A stretch of DNA of 64,000 nt from Burkholderia lata (GCF_902499335.1 NZ_CABVQK010000001.1:620001-684000), one strand, 5' to 3'. Numbered from the stretch's first letter, positions 8,785 through 17,996 are shown. The notes: generated from the sequence alone by a model not told the origin. Program-made: numbers and translations.

Positions 8785-11097
8785 TCAGATCTTCGCGGTC
8801 AGCGTGATCCCGACCGTGCGCGGATCGCCGTACAGCACCGGATACGCGCCATACGACGGCAACAGCTCGAGCTTCTTGTAGACCTTGTTGGTCAGGTTCG
8901 TCACGTAGCCCGTCACGATGTACTTCTGGTTCGGCGTCGTGTAGGACACGTGCGCGTTCAGCACCGTGTAACCGCCCTGCCAGAGCTGCGGCATCGTCTG
9001 CCGCGTCGCGCTGAAGTATTCGCGGCTGCGATAGTTCACGTCGCCGCCGGCCGTCAGCGTGCCGAACGACACCGGCACGCGATAGTCGAAGCCCGCGTTG
9101 AGCGTCGTATGCGGCGAGCGCGCGAACGAGTTGCCGACGGCGGTCGGCACGTTGCGGAACTCCGTATAGCGCGTATTCAGCATCCCGAGGTTCGCGAACA
9201 GGTAGAGGCTGTTGACCGGCTGCGCCTTCAGTTCCAGCTCGAAGCCGTCCGCACGCCCCTGCCCCGCATTCGACAGCGTCGACACCGGCGGGCCGCCGAA
9301 CGGGTTCGGCGCGAGCGCGAACACCTGGATGTCGCGATAGTCGTAGTGGAACACGCTCGCGTTGACGATCAGCCGCTTGTCGAACCACTCGCTCTTGATG
9401 CCGACTTCATAGTCGGTCAGGTACTCCGGCGACACGGTCGACACCGTGCTCTGCGTGTACGCGTTGCCGTTGTAGCCGCCCGAACGGAAGCCGCGCGCAT
9501 AGCGGAAATACGCTCGCACGTTGCTGCTGAGCGCATATTCTGGCGTGAGGTCCCAGGTCGGCGCGCGCCACGTGTTCGTCTGGTTCTGCCGCGCGCTGAC
9601 CGCCAGCGGCGACGACACCGACGACGGATCCCACCAGCTGCCCGGATTGCTGAACGTCACGTTGCCGGTGTCCTGCAGCCCGGTCAGGTTGATGTTCTTG
9701 CGCTCGATCGTGTAACGCAGCCCGCCCGTCACGTTGAAGCGGTCGGTGAACCGGTACTTCACGCTGCCGAAGATCGCCGCGCTCTGCGTGTGCTGCGTGA
9801 GGTCGGTCAGGTGGTAGAACGCGGGCGACGGCGAGCCCGGCAGGCCGCCGCCGGCACCCTGCTCGGCCAGTTGCTCGGTGAACAGGTGCGTACCGACGAG
9901 CCAGCTCAGCCGGTCGTTCTGCGGCGATTCGAGCCGGAATTCCTGCGAGAACTGGCGGCTCGACAGGCGGTCATGCGAGCGCGCGGCGTCGAACGCCGAA
10001 TAGTCCTCGTCGTCCTGGTACCAGCGGTGCAGCCCTTCGAACGCGGTGATCGACGTCAGCGTCACCGCCGGGTTGATGCGCCAGTGCGCGGTGAGCGACG
10101 TGCCCCAGGTCGAGATGTGATCGCTCGACGGCGCGTTGAGCGACACCGTGTACGGATCGCTCGACCCGACGAAACCGAACTGGTTCGCGCCGCCCGGCCC
10201 CGCGCCCTGTGCGTGCCACGCATTGCCGCCGCCCGTGTAGTTGCGGCCGTGGATGTTGAACAGGAAGTCGGTATCCGACGTCGGCACGGCCAGCACCTGG
10301 AAGCGCACCGCATTGTCGTGGAAGCCGCCGAAGCGCCCCTGCTGCACGGTGTTCGTGTAGAAGCTGTCGGCGTTCTCGTGATACACCGACACGCGCGCGG
10401 CCAGCACGTCGTTCTTGCCGATCGGCCCGCCGATCGCGGCTTCCGCGAGTCGGCTGTTGTACTGGCCGAGCCCGATCTTGCCGTAGCCGCTCACGTCGAA
10501 GGTCGGCTTCTGCGACGTGATGCTGAGCGCGCCGCCGACGGTATTCTTGCCCCACAGCGTGCCCTGCGGGCCGCGCAGCACTTCGATGCGGTCGAGGTCG
10601 AACAGCGGGAAGCCCTGCCCGAACACGCTGTTGATGTAGACGTCGTCGAAGTACACGCCGATCGGGCTCAGCGACAGGTCCGACGGATCGTTACTGCCGA
10701 CGCCGCGCAGGAACCAGCGCGGCCGCTCGCGGCCTTCGGTCGACTGGCCGGTGAAGTTCGGCACATACTTCGTCACGTCGTTCACCACGCGCAGCTCGTT
10801 GTTCCTGATCGCGTCGCCACTCAGCGCGCTCACCGCGACCGGCACGTCCTGGATGCTCTCCTTGCGCCGGCGCGCGGTCACCGTCACCGTGCCGAGGTTC
10901 GTTTCGCGTGCGGCCGTGCCGCGGTTCGCGCGTGCCGCCTTCGGTGCGGCCACGGCGGTATCGTCCGCGCCCTGTTGCGCCGGTTTCGCGTCCGGTGCCG
11001 CCGTCGCCGCGCCATCTTCCGCCCATGCGGGCAACGATACGGCCCCGCCCGTCAGCAGTCCCCCCAGCGCGGTGACGATTAGTTTTTTCCTGAACAT
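8785..11097 (-). CDS. TonB-dependent outer-membrane receptor of the sulfur island
   Basis: 770 residues. Sec signal (MFRKKLIVTALGG... to AWA), then a low-complexity linker. A TonB-box-like TVTVTARRRKESIQDVPVAV lies at about residues 70-90, a plug domain follows with the family motif IEVLRGPQGTLWGKNTVGGA, and the 22-strand barrel ends GDPRTVGITLTAKI. It lacks a FecA-type signalling extension. Start at 11097 rather than 11148 because the signal peptide begins there. A sigma-54 promoter match ends 63 bp upstream. The next genes on the same strand include its likely energisers TonB, ExbB and ExbD. Together with the organosulfur enzymes this suggests uptake of a sulfur-containing ligand too large or rare for porins (inference). 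Confidence 0.9.
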   Translation of the reverse strand: MFRKKLIVTALGGLLTGGAVSLPAWAEDGAATAAPDAKPAQQGADDTAVAAPKAARANRGTAARETNLGTVTVTARRRKESIQDVPVAVSALSGDAIRNNELRVVNDVTKYVPNFTGQSTEGRERPRWFLRGVGSNDPSDLSLSPIGVYFDDVYINSVFGQGFPLFDLDRIEVLRGPQGTLWGKNTVGGALSITSQKPTFDVSGYGKIGLGQYNSRLAEAAIGGPIGKNDVLAARVSVYHENADSFYTNTVQQGRFGGFHDNAVRFQVLAVPTSDTDFLFNIHGRNYTGGGNAWHAQGAGPGGANQFGFVGSSDPYTVSLNAPSSDHISTWGTSLTAHWRINPAVTLTSITAFEGLHRWYQDDEDYSAFDAARSHDRLSSRQFSQEFRLESPQNDRLSWLVGTHLFTEQLAEQGAGGGLPGSPSPAFYHLTDLTQHTQSAAIFGSVKYRFTDRFNVTGGLRYTIERKNINLTGLQDTGNVTFSNPGSWWDPSSVSSPLAVSARQNQTNTWRAPTWDLTPEYALSSNVRAYFRYARGFRSGGYNGNAYTQSTVSTVSPEYLTDYEVGIKSEWFDKRLIVNASVFHYDYRDIQVFALAPNPFGGPPVSTLSNAGQGRADGFELELKAQPVNSLYLFANLGMLNTRYTEFRNVPTAVGNSFARSPHTTLNAGFDYRVPVSFGTLTAGGDVNYRSREYFSATRQTMPQLWQGGYTVLNAHVSYTTPNQKYIVTGYVTNLTNKVYKKLELLPSYGAYPVLYGDPRTVGITLTAKI

Positions 11098-11160
11098 CGA
11101 TGAGTCATCCTGTTTGATCGGTTGAACGCACGTGCGTGCGCGACGCACGGGTTACCTATT

Positions 11161-11175
11161 GCAATTCGGATGCCA
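11161..11175 (-). promoter_or_regulatory. Sigma-54 promoter candidate for TonB-dependent receptor
   Basis: Minus-strand sequence TGGCATCCGAATTGC matches the -24/-12 consensus TGGCACG-N4-TTGC, with the invariant GG and GC exactly 12 apart. It lies 63 bp upstream of the receptor ATG. Confidence 0.65.
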
Positions 11176-11223
11176 GCATCGAGAAGCCCGTCGCACGGGG
11201 CTTCCGGCATGCGTGTGGTGCAG

Positions 11224-11276
11224 GTGTTGCTGCATGCGCATCTGTGACGGGAAGCAAACTGCTTGTCACGCAACAC
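11224..11276. promoter_or_regulatory. Possible SfnR-type activator half-sites
   Basis: GTGTTGC at 11224-11230 and its exact reverse complement GCAACAC at 11270-11276 resemble the arms of the palindromes CTGTTGC-N4-GCAACAG found at 18190 and 24306. Here each half lacks a good partner at the 4-bp spacing. They lie 50-115 bp upstream of the sigma-54 match, a usual enhancer distance. Confidence 0.35.
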
Positions 11277-11310
11277 CGTGTGGATCCCGCAATACCCGAT
11301 CCGATGGTCG

Positions 11311-12528
11311 TCAGGAGAGCTTTGCAGTCACGGACTGCGACGCCTCGCGCCGCCCCGTCGACACGCGCAACGCGAACGCAACCAGCACGACGACGGGCAG
11401 CCAGCACAGAAACACGCCCGGCAACCCGACGCTCGGCACGAGCGCGCTGCCGGCGAGCGGGCCGCAGAACGCGCCCGTCATCGACGCGAGGTTGTAGAGG
11501 CTCGACACCTGGCTCTTGTCGGCCGGGTGACGGCCGAGACGCTGCATGTTGACGAGATGCAGCAGTGACGATCCGGCACACAGCGCGGCGAGACCCGCGC
11601 CGACGATCCATGCGTCATGTGCAAGGCCCAGCGCAAGCAACCCCGCCACACCGCCGGCAAGACTGAGCGCGTGGCAGCGGCGCGCCGTCATCCGTTGCGC
11701 GACATGCCCGAGCCCGAACAGCGCGATCACCGAGACAACGCCCTGCAGCGTCAGCAACGCGACGGCTTTCGTCTGCGACAGCCCGAGCGACTGGATCGCC
11801 AGCACCACCGTATACGCGCCGGCGAGCGAGCGGGTCGCGCTGTTCACGGCTTCCAGCACGAGCTGCTCGCGCACATCGTGACTCCATGCGAGCGCCAGCA
11901 ATGCGCGCAGGCCACTGGATTCAGGTTGCACACCGCGCGGCACAGGCTCCGCGTCGCCGAGCAGCGTCCGGCTGAACAGCGCCATGCCCGCGAAACTCGC
12001 CGATGCCGCGCAGAACGTCGCGACCGCACCATGCGCGCCGATCAGCCAGCTCGCGAGCCACGGCCCGACCATGCCGGTTCCGACCGACATCGCCGCGCGG
12101 TACCAGCCGGCGCGCGCGAGGCCGATCTGCGCGAGACGCGCGAGGAACACGCCGTTGATCGACACGATCCGGAACGGGATGCACAACCCGATCAACACTT
12201 GCGTGAGCGCGATCAGCGGCCATGCACCGGTGAACGGCACGACGAGATTGAGCAGCATCGGCCCCATGCTCGCGACGAAGTAGACGCGCCGCGCGCCGTA
12301 GCGCGCGACGAGCAACCCGGCCGGCAGCGTCATCAACGCGATGCCGAGCGGCTCCATCGCGGCGATGATGCCGAGGCGCGCGCTGTCGACGCCGAGCGCG
12401 AGCGCGTACAGCGTCGTCGCGAGCTGCGCCATGCTGATCGTCGTGCCGCTCGCGAGCGCCAGCAGCATGAAGCCACCGGTGAAGCGCTCGCGCCGCCATG
12501 CGTCGGCGACGCGTGTCGGCGCGCTCAC
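11311..12528 (-). CDS. MFS transporter in the sulfur island
   Basis: 405 residues with about 12 hydrophobic membrane segments and the loop-2/3 motif GLLVARYGARRVYF, so a major facilitator superfamily carrier in the inner membrane. The start is the GTG at 12528: GTGA overlaps the stop of the upstream DszB-like gene by four bases, so the two are translationally coupled and belong to one operon. Direction and substrate cannot be told. In a desulfurisation operon it may import the organosulfur compound or export the desulfurised carbon skeleton (inference). Confidence 0.85.
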   Translation of the reverse strand: MSAPTRVADAWRRERFTGGFMLLALASGTTISMAQLATTLYALALGVDSARLGIIAAMEPLGIALMTLPAGLLVARYGARRVYFVASMGPMLLNLVVPFTGAWPLIALTQVLIGLCIPFRIVSINGVFLARLAQIGLARAGWYRAAMSVGTGMVGPWLASWLIGAHGAVATFCAASASFAGMALFSRTLLGDAEPVPRGVQPESSGLRALLALAWSHDVREQLVLEAVNSATRSLAGAYTVVLAIQSLGLSQTKAVALLTLQGVVSVIALFGLGHVAQRMTARRCHALSLAGGVAGLLALGLAHDAWIVGAGLAALCAGSSLLHLVNMQRLGRHPADKSQVSSLYNLASMTGAFCGPLAGSALVPSVGLPGVFLCWLPVVVLVAFALRVSTGRREASQSVTAKLS

Positions 12529-13601
12529 CGCGCGGCGTCGCGAGACAGCGTCGCGATGCCGTCGAGCGCGCGCCGGTCGATCCACGCGCGCACGTCGAAG
12601 TCGGCCGGCAGGAAGCGCCATTCGACGAGGAAGCGCTTGAAATCGTCGAGCGCGGCGATCGACGCTTCGTCGAGATCCGTGCGCAGCCGCCGGTGCACGT
12701 CGGCGCCGTACGCGAGCCGCAGCCAGTCGTGGCCCGATCCCGTCTCGCGGCCGAGATAGCCGAGCACTTCCTGCTCGTGCTCGCGCGCCCAGCCTTCGAC
12801 ATCGGTCACGCGCGCGAGGAAGCGGCTGACGATGCCGGGATGGCGTTCGAGCGTCGCCGCATTGACGGTCAGCGGCCGCGGCGATCCGTTGTTGATGCGG
12901 ATCTGCGGATCGGGATGAAAGCCGATGTCGACGACCGGCTGCGCGCCGATCAGGTGCGCGGTTTCGAGCCCGAGCGAACCCTTCACGTAGATCGCGTCGA
13001 CCTCGCCGCGCACGAGCGCGGCCGCTTCGGCCGCATAGAGCCGGCGGCTCGACAGGCTCGCGGGATGGCTGAATGCCGCGTCGCGCGTCGCCGGTGTCGA
13101 CACCGGCGCGCGCAGGTTCGACGCGGGCACGTCGACCCATTCGACGTCGGCGGGGCCGAGCCCGTCGAGCGACAGCGCACTGACGAAACCGCGCAGCGCC
13201 GCCGCACGAAAGATGTCGATGCGCTCGCCGTCGCGGCGCGGCAGGCCGATGCGGCGCCCGCGCAGGTCCTTCGGCCGCTTCAGGCCGCTTTCCGGCAGCG
13301 CGACGATCGCCTGCGCCTCGTCGACCCAGGTCAGCGCGACCACGCGCGTGTCCGCGCCGGCCGCACGCGCCCACAGCGCGGGAATGCTGCCGCCCTGCCG
13401 GAATGCGTTGTCGAGCGAATGATCGACGTGCGCGTGATGCAGCGCCGCGTGCTGGCTCTCCTGCAGCGCGCGCACGGTGATGCCGTCGCCGGCGAATTCG
13501 CTGTCGAGCCAGCCGAGATGCGCGGCGATGCCGAGCGGCGTCGGCACCGGACAGCGCGTGTACCAGATCGACTGGACGTTGGGGGAAGCCGTGATGCTCA
13601 T
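12525..13601 (-). CDS. DszB-like sulfinate desulfinase family protein, paralogue 1
   Basis: 358 residues without a signal peptide. It aligns with DszB (2'-hydroxybiphenyl-2-sulfinate desulfinase): WYTRCPVPTPLG matches the DszB segment around nucleophile Cys27, and HVDHSLDNAFRQGGSIP keeps the His60-(9)-Arg70-x-GG spacing. Here the equivalents are Cys17, His58 and Arg68. The later stretch GEVDAIYVKGSLGLETAHL then GAQPVVDIGF also parallels DszB. DszB cleaves a C-S bond of an aromatic sulfinate, releasing sulfite; the fold is related to ABC binding proteins, which explains common mis-annotation as NMT1/SsuA-like. Start at MSITASP. It follows exbD by 34 bp and overlaps the MFS gene. The substrate is not known. 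Confidence 0.75.
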   Translation of the reverse strand: MSITASPNVQSIWYTRCPVPTPLGIAAHLGWLDSEFAGDGITVRALQESQHAALHHAHVDHSLDNAFRQGGSIPALWARAAGADTRVVALTWVDEAQAIVALPESGLKRPKDLRGRRIGLPRRDGERIDIFRAAALRGFVSALSLDGLGPADVEWVDVPASNLRAPVSTPATRDAAFSHPASLSSRRLYAAEAAALVRGEVDAIYVKGSLGLETAHLIGAQPVVDIGFHPDPQIRINNGSPRPLTVNAATLERHPGIVSRFLARVTDVEGWAREHEQEVLGYLGRETGSGHDWLRLAYGADVHRRLRTDLDEASIAALDDFKRFLVEWRFLPADFDVRAWIDRRALDGIATLSRDAAR

Positions 13602-13635
13602 GGATGCGTTCGGAAAAGGAATCGTGAACCCCGCG

Positions 13636-14046
13636 TCAACCGCGCGGTGCGGTGAGCACCGACAGTCGCGTGATGCCCGCATGCTCGATCGCGGCCATCA
13701 GTTTCGCGACGGTGCCGTATGGCACGTGCTCGTCGGCCTGCAGGTCGAGCGCGACGTCGGGCCGGCCGGCCTTCAGCGCGGCCAGCTCGGCCGGCACGGC
13801 GGCCAGTGCGACCGCGCGCTTGTCGAGATACACGATGCCCTTGTCGTCGACGCTCACGGTGACGTTCGGCTTGCGATCGGCCGGCGTCGTGGCGACGGTG
13901 TTCGGCAGATTCACGTGCACCGCGTTGTTGAGCAGCGGGGCCGTGACGATGAACGCGACGAGCAGCACGAGCATCACGTCGACGAGCGGCGTGATGTTGA
14001 TTTCGCTGAGCACGTCGTCGTTGTCGGAGGAAGAAGAGAAAGCCAT
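13636..14046 (-). CDS. exbD: ExbD, proton-channel subunit of the TonB energiser
   Basis: 136 residues: a short cytoplasmic N-terminus, one membrane segment with the essential aspartate (INITPLVDVMLVLLVAFIVT; Asp of PLVDVML about residue 23) and a periplasmic domain, the classic ExbD plan. With ExbB it forms the inner-membrane channel that uses the proton gradient to energise TonB. The ATG shares one base with the exbB stop (TAATG), so translation is coupled. The operon order is tonB-exbB-exbD between two dszB-like genes, which implies a system dedicated to the receptor at 8785. Confidence 0.95.
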   Translation of the reverse strand: MAFSSSSDNDDVLSEINITPLVDVMLVLLVAFIVTAPLLNNAVHVNLPNTVATTPADRKPNVTVSVDDKGIVYLDKRAVALAAVPAELAALKAGRPDVALDLQADEHVPYGTVAKLMAAIEHAGITRLSVLTAPRG

Positions 14047-14762
14047 TATGCGAACGCCTCCTGACGGGTGTCGCCGGCACGGCGTGCCGGCGCGGGCGCG
14101 ACGGCTGCGGCCGGCACGCGGAAGCCGGCTTTCTGCGCGAGCGTGACGAAATCGGTCGCGAACGCATCGAGGTCGGCCGACGCGGCCTTCACGCGGCGCA
14201 CGAAGAAGTTGTACGCGAGCACGGCCGGCACGGCGACCGCGATGCCGACTCCGGTCGCGACGAGCGCCTCGCCGATCGGCCCGGCGACGACGTCGATGCT
14301 CGCGGACGCGCTGTGCGTGATCGCGGTCAGCGCGTGGATGATGCCGAACACGGTGCCGAACAGGCCGACGAACGGCGCGGTGCTGCCGATCGACGCGAGC
14401 ACCGCCAGCCCCGCCTCCTCGCGCCGGCGCGCGTTGTGGATCTGCTGCCGCAGATGCCGTTCGAGCAGGTCGTGGCGGCTCCAGCTGTGTTCGAGATCGT
14501 GCGCGCTGCTCTCGTCGGCGCGCCGCAGCGCGTCGAAGCCCGTCGCGGCGAGTTCGCCCACCGGGCTGTTCGCGCCGTCGAGCGCGGCCGCTTCGTGAAA
14601 ACTGTTCGCGGCCCAGAACGCGCTCGTGTAGCGCCGGTTGCGCGCGCTCGCCCGCAGGCTCTGGATCGCCTTCACGACGATCAGCGTCCACGTGACGACG
14701 GAAAAGACGACGAGCAGCCAGAGCGCGCCCTGGACGATGAAGGTGGTCGGGATACCGTTCAT
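14046..14762 (-). CDS. exbB: ExbB, MotA/TolQ/ExbB proton-channel subunit
   Basis: 238 residues with three membrane segments. The signature stretch is LAVLASIGSTAPFVGLFGTV followed by FGIIHAL, and later IGEALVATGVGIAVAVPAVL, both strongly conserved in ExbB/TolQ. It acts in the inner membrane with ExbD and TonB. The start at 14762 (MNGIPTTF) is chosen from the family start although the frame is open far upstream. It is 41 bp downstream of tonB and overlaps exbD by one base. Confidence 0.95.
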   Translation of the reverse strand: MNGIPTTFIVQGALWLLVVFSVVTWTLIVVKAIQSLRASARNRRYTSAFWAANSFHEAAALDGANSPVGELAATGFDALRRADESSAHDLEHSWSRHDLLERHLRQQIHNARRREEAGLAVLASIGSTAPFVGLFGTVFGIIHALTAITHSASASIDVVAGPIGEALVATGVGIAVAVPAVLAYNFFVRRVKAASADLDAFATDFVTLAQKAGFRVPAAAVAPAPARRAGDTRQEAFA

Positions 14763-14803
14763 GATGTGAGTTCCTTGAAAAATGTGGCGGGCCGCCCGGC
14801 GGG

Positions 14804-15622
14804 TCAGCCCAGCTTGAAATCGATCGGCACGTTGACCCAGCCGTCGACCGCTTCGTCGCCGCGCTTCGCGGGCACGAACGTCCAGCGCTTCACCGCGGCC
14901 ACCGCCGCGTTGTCGAGCATGCGGCGGCCGCTGCTCGTGCGGACCTCGACGGAATCGGGGGTGCCGTTCGCGAGCACGTGCACGCGCAGCACGACGCGCC
15001 CTTCCCAGCCCTGGTCCTGCGCGAACGCCGGATAGTCGGGCGCCGGGTTGCGCAGGTAGGCCGCGTCGCCGATCGGTGCGGTTTCGCGCACGGGTGCGGC
15101 GGGCGCGGCCGGCGCGGGAGCCGGCGCGGCGGGCGCGGCGACGGCCGGCGCCGCCGTGGCGGGGGCCGCCTCGCGGGTAACTTGCTGCGCGGCAGCCGGC
15201 GCAGGCGCCGGATGCGCGACGGCCGCACGCGGCTTCGGCGGGGTCGGCGCCTGCTTCAGCGGCTTCGGCGGTACCGCCGGTGGCGGCGGATGCGCGGCCT
15301 GCGGCAACGGTTCGGGCGGCCGCGTCAGTTCGACCGTCATCGGCAGCGGCCGCGGCGGCTGCACCGGCGGCGCGGCAGGCGCGCGCGCGGCCAGCAGCGC
15401 GACACCCGCATGCAGTGCCGTGACCGCGAGCGCAATCGCACCCGTGACGCGCCACGCGCCCGGCTTCGCCGCTCGCGCATCGTGCCGTGCCGAGGGCAAA
15501 GCGGACGGCGGACGCGCCGCCGCCGCGCTGCCCGCGACCCCGCTCGCGCCCGCGCGCGGCGCTGCGCGCGCCGCATGCCGGCGCGCCGGCGGCACGCCGT
15601 ATTCGATCGTCAGACCTGTCAT
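14804..15622 (-). CDS. tonB: TonB energy-transducing protein
   Basis: 272 residues. A basic cytoplasmic N-terminus is followed by one transmembrane helix (GAIALAVTALHAGVALLA, about 60-77) and a Pro/Ala/Lys-rich periplasm-spanning stretch (about 85-170). The C-terminal TonB domain has YPAFAQDQGWEGRVVLRVHV and VKRWTFVPAKRGD. It links the ExbBD motor to TonB-dependent receptors. The cytoplasmic leader of about 58 residues before the helix is longer than usual. First gene of tonB-exbB-exbD, 33 bp after the stop of dszB-like paralogue 2. Confidence 0.95.
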   Translation of the reverse strand: MTGLTIEYGVPPARRHAARAAPRAGASGVAGSAAAARPPSALPSARHDARAAKPGAWRVTGAIALAVTALHAGVALLAARAPAAPPVQPPRPLPMTVELTRPPEPLPQAAHPPPPAVPPKPLKQAPTPPKPRAAVAHPAPAPAAAQQVTREAAPATAAPAVAAPAAPAPAPAAPAAPVRETAPIGDAAYLRNPAPDYPAFAQDQGWEGRVVLRVHVLANGTPDSVEVRTSSGRRMLDNAAVAAVKRWTFVPAKRGDEAVDGWVNVPIDFKLG

Positions 15623-15655
15623 GCTCGACTCCTTGCAATGACGCGCCGCGGCGCG

Positions 15656-16702
15656 CTACGCGACCCACGCATGGCGTTGCCGGTCGATGCGCGTGAACGG
15701 CGCCGGGTCGATCCAGGCGCGCGCATCGAAATCCTGTTCGAGAAAGCCCCACTCGACGAGGAAGTCCTTGAACGCGACCAGCCCGTCGATCGACGTCTGC
15801 GCGAGCCCCGTCTCCAGATGGCGGTGCACGTCCGAGCCGTACGCATAGCGCACCCACTCGTCGGACGCGCGCGTCTCGCGGCCGATATAGGCGACCGTCT
15901 CCGCCGGATGACGCGCGGCCCAGTCGCCCGCGCCCACCACCACCGACAGGAAGCGGCTCACGAGATCGGGGCGCGCGTCGATCAGTGCGCGGTCAACGGT
16001 CAGCGTGCGCGGCGTGCCGTTGCCGATCCGCACGAGCGGATCGGGGTGCGCGCCGAGATCGATGACGACCTGCGCGTCGATCAGGTGCACGGTTTCGAGC
16101 CCCTCGACACCTTTCACGAACACCGCGTCGACCTCGCCGCGCACGAGCGCCGCGATCTCGAGCCCGTACTCGTGCGGACCGCGCGTGAACGAGGCGGGCC
16201 CGGTGCGACGTTCGCGTTCGTCGGGCAGGTCGACCCATTCGGCGTCACCATGCCCGAGCCCTTCCAGTTCGAGTGCGCTCAGGAAGCCCTTCAGCGCGGC
16301 TGCGCGCCAGAAGTCGATGCTGATCGGATGGCGCGGCAACCCGAGCCGCCGGCCGCGCAGATCGCGCACCGAGCGGATGCCGCGATCGGGCAGCGTGACG
16401 ATCGCCTGGAACTCGTTGGTCCACGACAGGCCGATCACGCGTGTGTCGGCGCCGCGTGCCCGCGCCCACAGCGCGGGAATGTTGCCGCCCTGCCGGAACG
16501 AGTGCGGCAGGCTGTGATCGAAATGCGATTCGCGCTTGCCGGCGTCGGCCGTCTCCTGCAGCGAATTCAGCGTGATGCCTTCCGGCCCGAACTCCTCGTC
16601 GAACCAGCCGCGATGCACGGCGATGCCGAGCGCGGTCGGCACCGGGCAGCGCGTGTACCAGAGTGCGTCGCAGGCCGTGGCCTGCGCAGCGAGTGTCGTC
16701 AT
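15656..16702 (-). CDS. DszB-like sulfinate desulfinase family protein, paralogue 2
   Basis: 348 residues, no signal peptide. WYTRCPVPTALG carries the nucleophile-position cysteine (Cys19), and HFDHSLPHSFRQGGNIP the His60 and Arg70 equivalents at the exact spacing of DszB. GEVDAVFVKGVEGLETVHL is the conserved late segment. With all three catalytic positions intact it is predicted to release sulfite from a sulfinate. Start at 16702 (MTTLAAQ); the frame is open far upstream but inside the monooxygenase gene. It lies 50 bp downstream of the flavin monooxygenase, an order like dszA-dszB, so the monooxygenase probably makes its substrate. Confidence 0.75.
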   Translation of the reverse strand: MTTLAAQATACDALWYTRCPVPTALGIAVHRGWFDEEFGPEGITLNSLQETADAGKRESHFDHSLPHSFRQGGNIPALWARARGADTRVIGLSWTNEFQAIVTLPDRGIRSVRDLRGRRLGLPRHPISIDFWRAAALKGFLSALELEGLGHGDAEWVDLPDERERRTGPASFTRGPHEYGLEIAALVRGEVDAVFVKGVEGLETVHLIDAQVVIDLGAHPDPLVRIGNGTPRTLTVDRALIDARPDLVSRFLSVVVGAGDWAARHPAETVAYIGRETRASDEWVRYAYGSDVHRHLETGLAQTSIDGLVAFKDFLVEWGFLEQDFDARAWIDPAPFTRIDRQRHAWVA

Positions 16703-16752
16703 GGTGAATGTCCTTGTCGATGTCGTTGGATGGCGCGGCAATGCCGTCGCGC

Positions 16753-17925
16753 TCATGCGCCGGCCACGCGCAGCGCCGCCTGCGTGCCGCGCGCGTTCAG
16801 CGCGCCGTCGACGAGCGGCAGCACCTCCTCGCCCACGCGGTACGCCTCTTCGAGATGCGGGTTGCTCGCGAGGATGAACGTCGAGACGCCGATGTCGACG
16901 TATTCCGCGAGCCGCTCGGCCACCTGCTCGTGGCTGCCGACGATCACGCAGCCGGGGCCACCGCGAATCTGCGACATCCCGGCCCACAGGTTCGGGCCGA
17001 CGATCAGGTCGTCGAAGTGCTGCGTGTGGCCCTGGTGCAGCGCGAACTGGCGTTTCGCGCCGACCGATTCCGACGATTCGCCGCGCCCGCCGAAGCCGTT
17101 GCGCGTCGCGTCGCCCACCGTCGCGAACATCTGCCGCAACTCGGCCCACGCCTGCTCCTCGGTCTCGCGCGCCAGGATGTCGATGCGCATGCCGAAGCGC
17201 AGGTCGCGCTCGGCGTTCTGGCGATCGAGCGCGCGGCGCGCCGCATCGATCACTTCCTTCTGTTTCGCGAGCGGTTCGCCCCAGCTCAGGTGCACGTCGC
17301 CGTGCTTCGCGGCGACCGCGAGCGCGGCGTCGCTCGCGCCGGCCAGGTAGATGCGCGGCGGCTTCTGGCCGCTCAGCGGCGGCAGCAGGCCGCCGGCTTC
17401 GACGCGGTAGAAGCGGCCGTCGAACGTGAACGGCTCGCCGGCCGCGACGCCCTTCACGACATCGAGGAATTCGTCGGTACGCGCATAGCGGCTGTCGTGA
17501 TCGATGAAGTCGCCGTACGCACGCTGGTCGGGGCCGCCACCGCCCGTGACGACGTTCCACTCGACGCGGCCGCGGCTGATCCGCTGCAGGCTCGCCGCCA
17601 TCTGCGCCGCGTAGACGGGGTGCACGAAATGCGGCTGCAGCGCGATCAGCAGCCGCAGCCGGCGCGTCTCGCGCGCCAGCGCGGCGGCCACGACCCACGG
17701 CTCCTCGGTGAAGCGGAAGATCGGAATCAGTGCGCCGTGGAAGCCGGCGATATCGGCCGCGCGCGCGACCTGCGACAGATAGTCGATGTAGCCGAAATCG
17801 TCGTCGTCGACTTTCGGCGCGACGCGCGATGCGCGCTGGCGGTTCCATTCGCCGCGCGTATGCAGGTCGTGTGCGCGCCGGCCGTCGCCATGCATCGGCA
17901 GGCGCCACAGAAATTCAACAGCCAT
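16753..17925 (-). CDS. FMNH2-dependent monooxygenase, SsuD/SfnG/LLM class
   Basis: 390 residues of the luciferase-like monooxygenase fold. Alkanesulfonate-monooxygenase features are the opening FLWRLPMHGDGRR, VAPKVDDDDFGYIDYLSQ, WVVAAALARETRRLRLLIAL, and ISRGRVEWNVVTGGGG. These enzymes use reduced flavin from a separate reductase to oxygenate organosulfur compounds, releasing sulfite from sulfonates or forming sulfinates from sulfones. No flavin reductase gene is in the window. Start at 17925 with AGGAGA upstream. A sigma-54 promoter match ends 71 bp before it. It heads the seven-gene run down to the MFS gene at 11311. Confidence 0.9.
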   Translation of the reverse strand: MAVEFLWRLPMHGDGRRAHDLHTRGEWNRQRASRVAPKVDDDDFGYIDYLSQVARAADIAGFHGALIPIFRFTEEPWVVAAALARETRRLRLLIALQPHFVHPVYAAQMAASLQRISRGRVEWNVVTGGGGPDQRAYGDFIDHDSRYARTDEFLDVVKGVAAGEPFTFDGRFYRVEAGGLLPPLSGQKPPRIYLAGASDAALAVAAKHGDVHLSWGEPLAKQKEVIDAARRALDRQNAERDLRFGMRIDILARETEEQAWAELRQMFATVGDATRNGFGGRGESSESVGAKRQFALHQGHTQHFDDLIVGPNLWAGMSQIRGGPGCVIVGSHEQVAERLAEYVDIGVSTFILASNPHLEEAYRVGEEVLPLVDGALNARGTQAALRVAGA

Positions 17926-17996
17926 CGGGGTTCTCCTGGTCGGGCCATTCGGATTGCGTGCGGCATCGGCGTGCCGCGCGTGTGCTGCGCTGTAAA

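Noticed and set aside
8950..11082. Long plus-strand open frame opposite the TonB-dependent receptor
   Set aside because: Arg/His-rich translation typical of an antisense shadow in GC-rich DNA; the minus-strand receptor has full domain structure.
12525..13601. Annotation as a periplasmic sulfonate/NMT1-type binding protein
   Set aside because: No signal peptide, and the Cys-His-Arg positions and spacing match DszB; the fold similarity explains the confusion. The same reasoning applies to the paralogues at 15656 and 18381.
16753..17908. Upstream extension of the paralogue 2 frame to 17908
   Set aside because: That stretch lies inside the monooxygenase gene in another frame and lacks any domain pattern.
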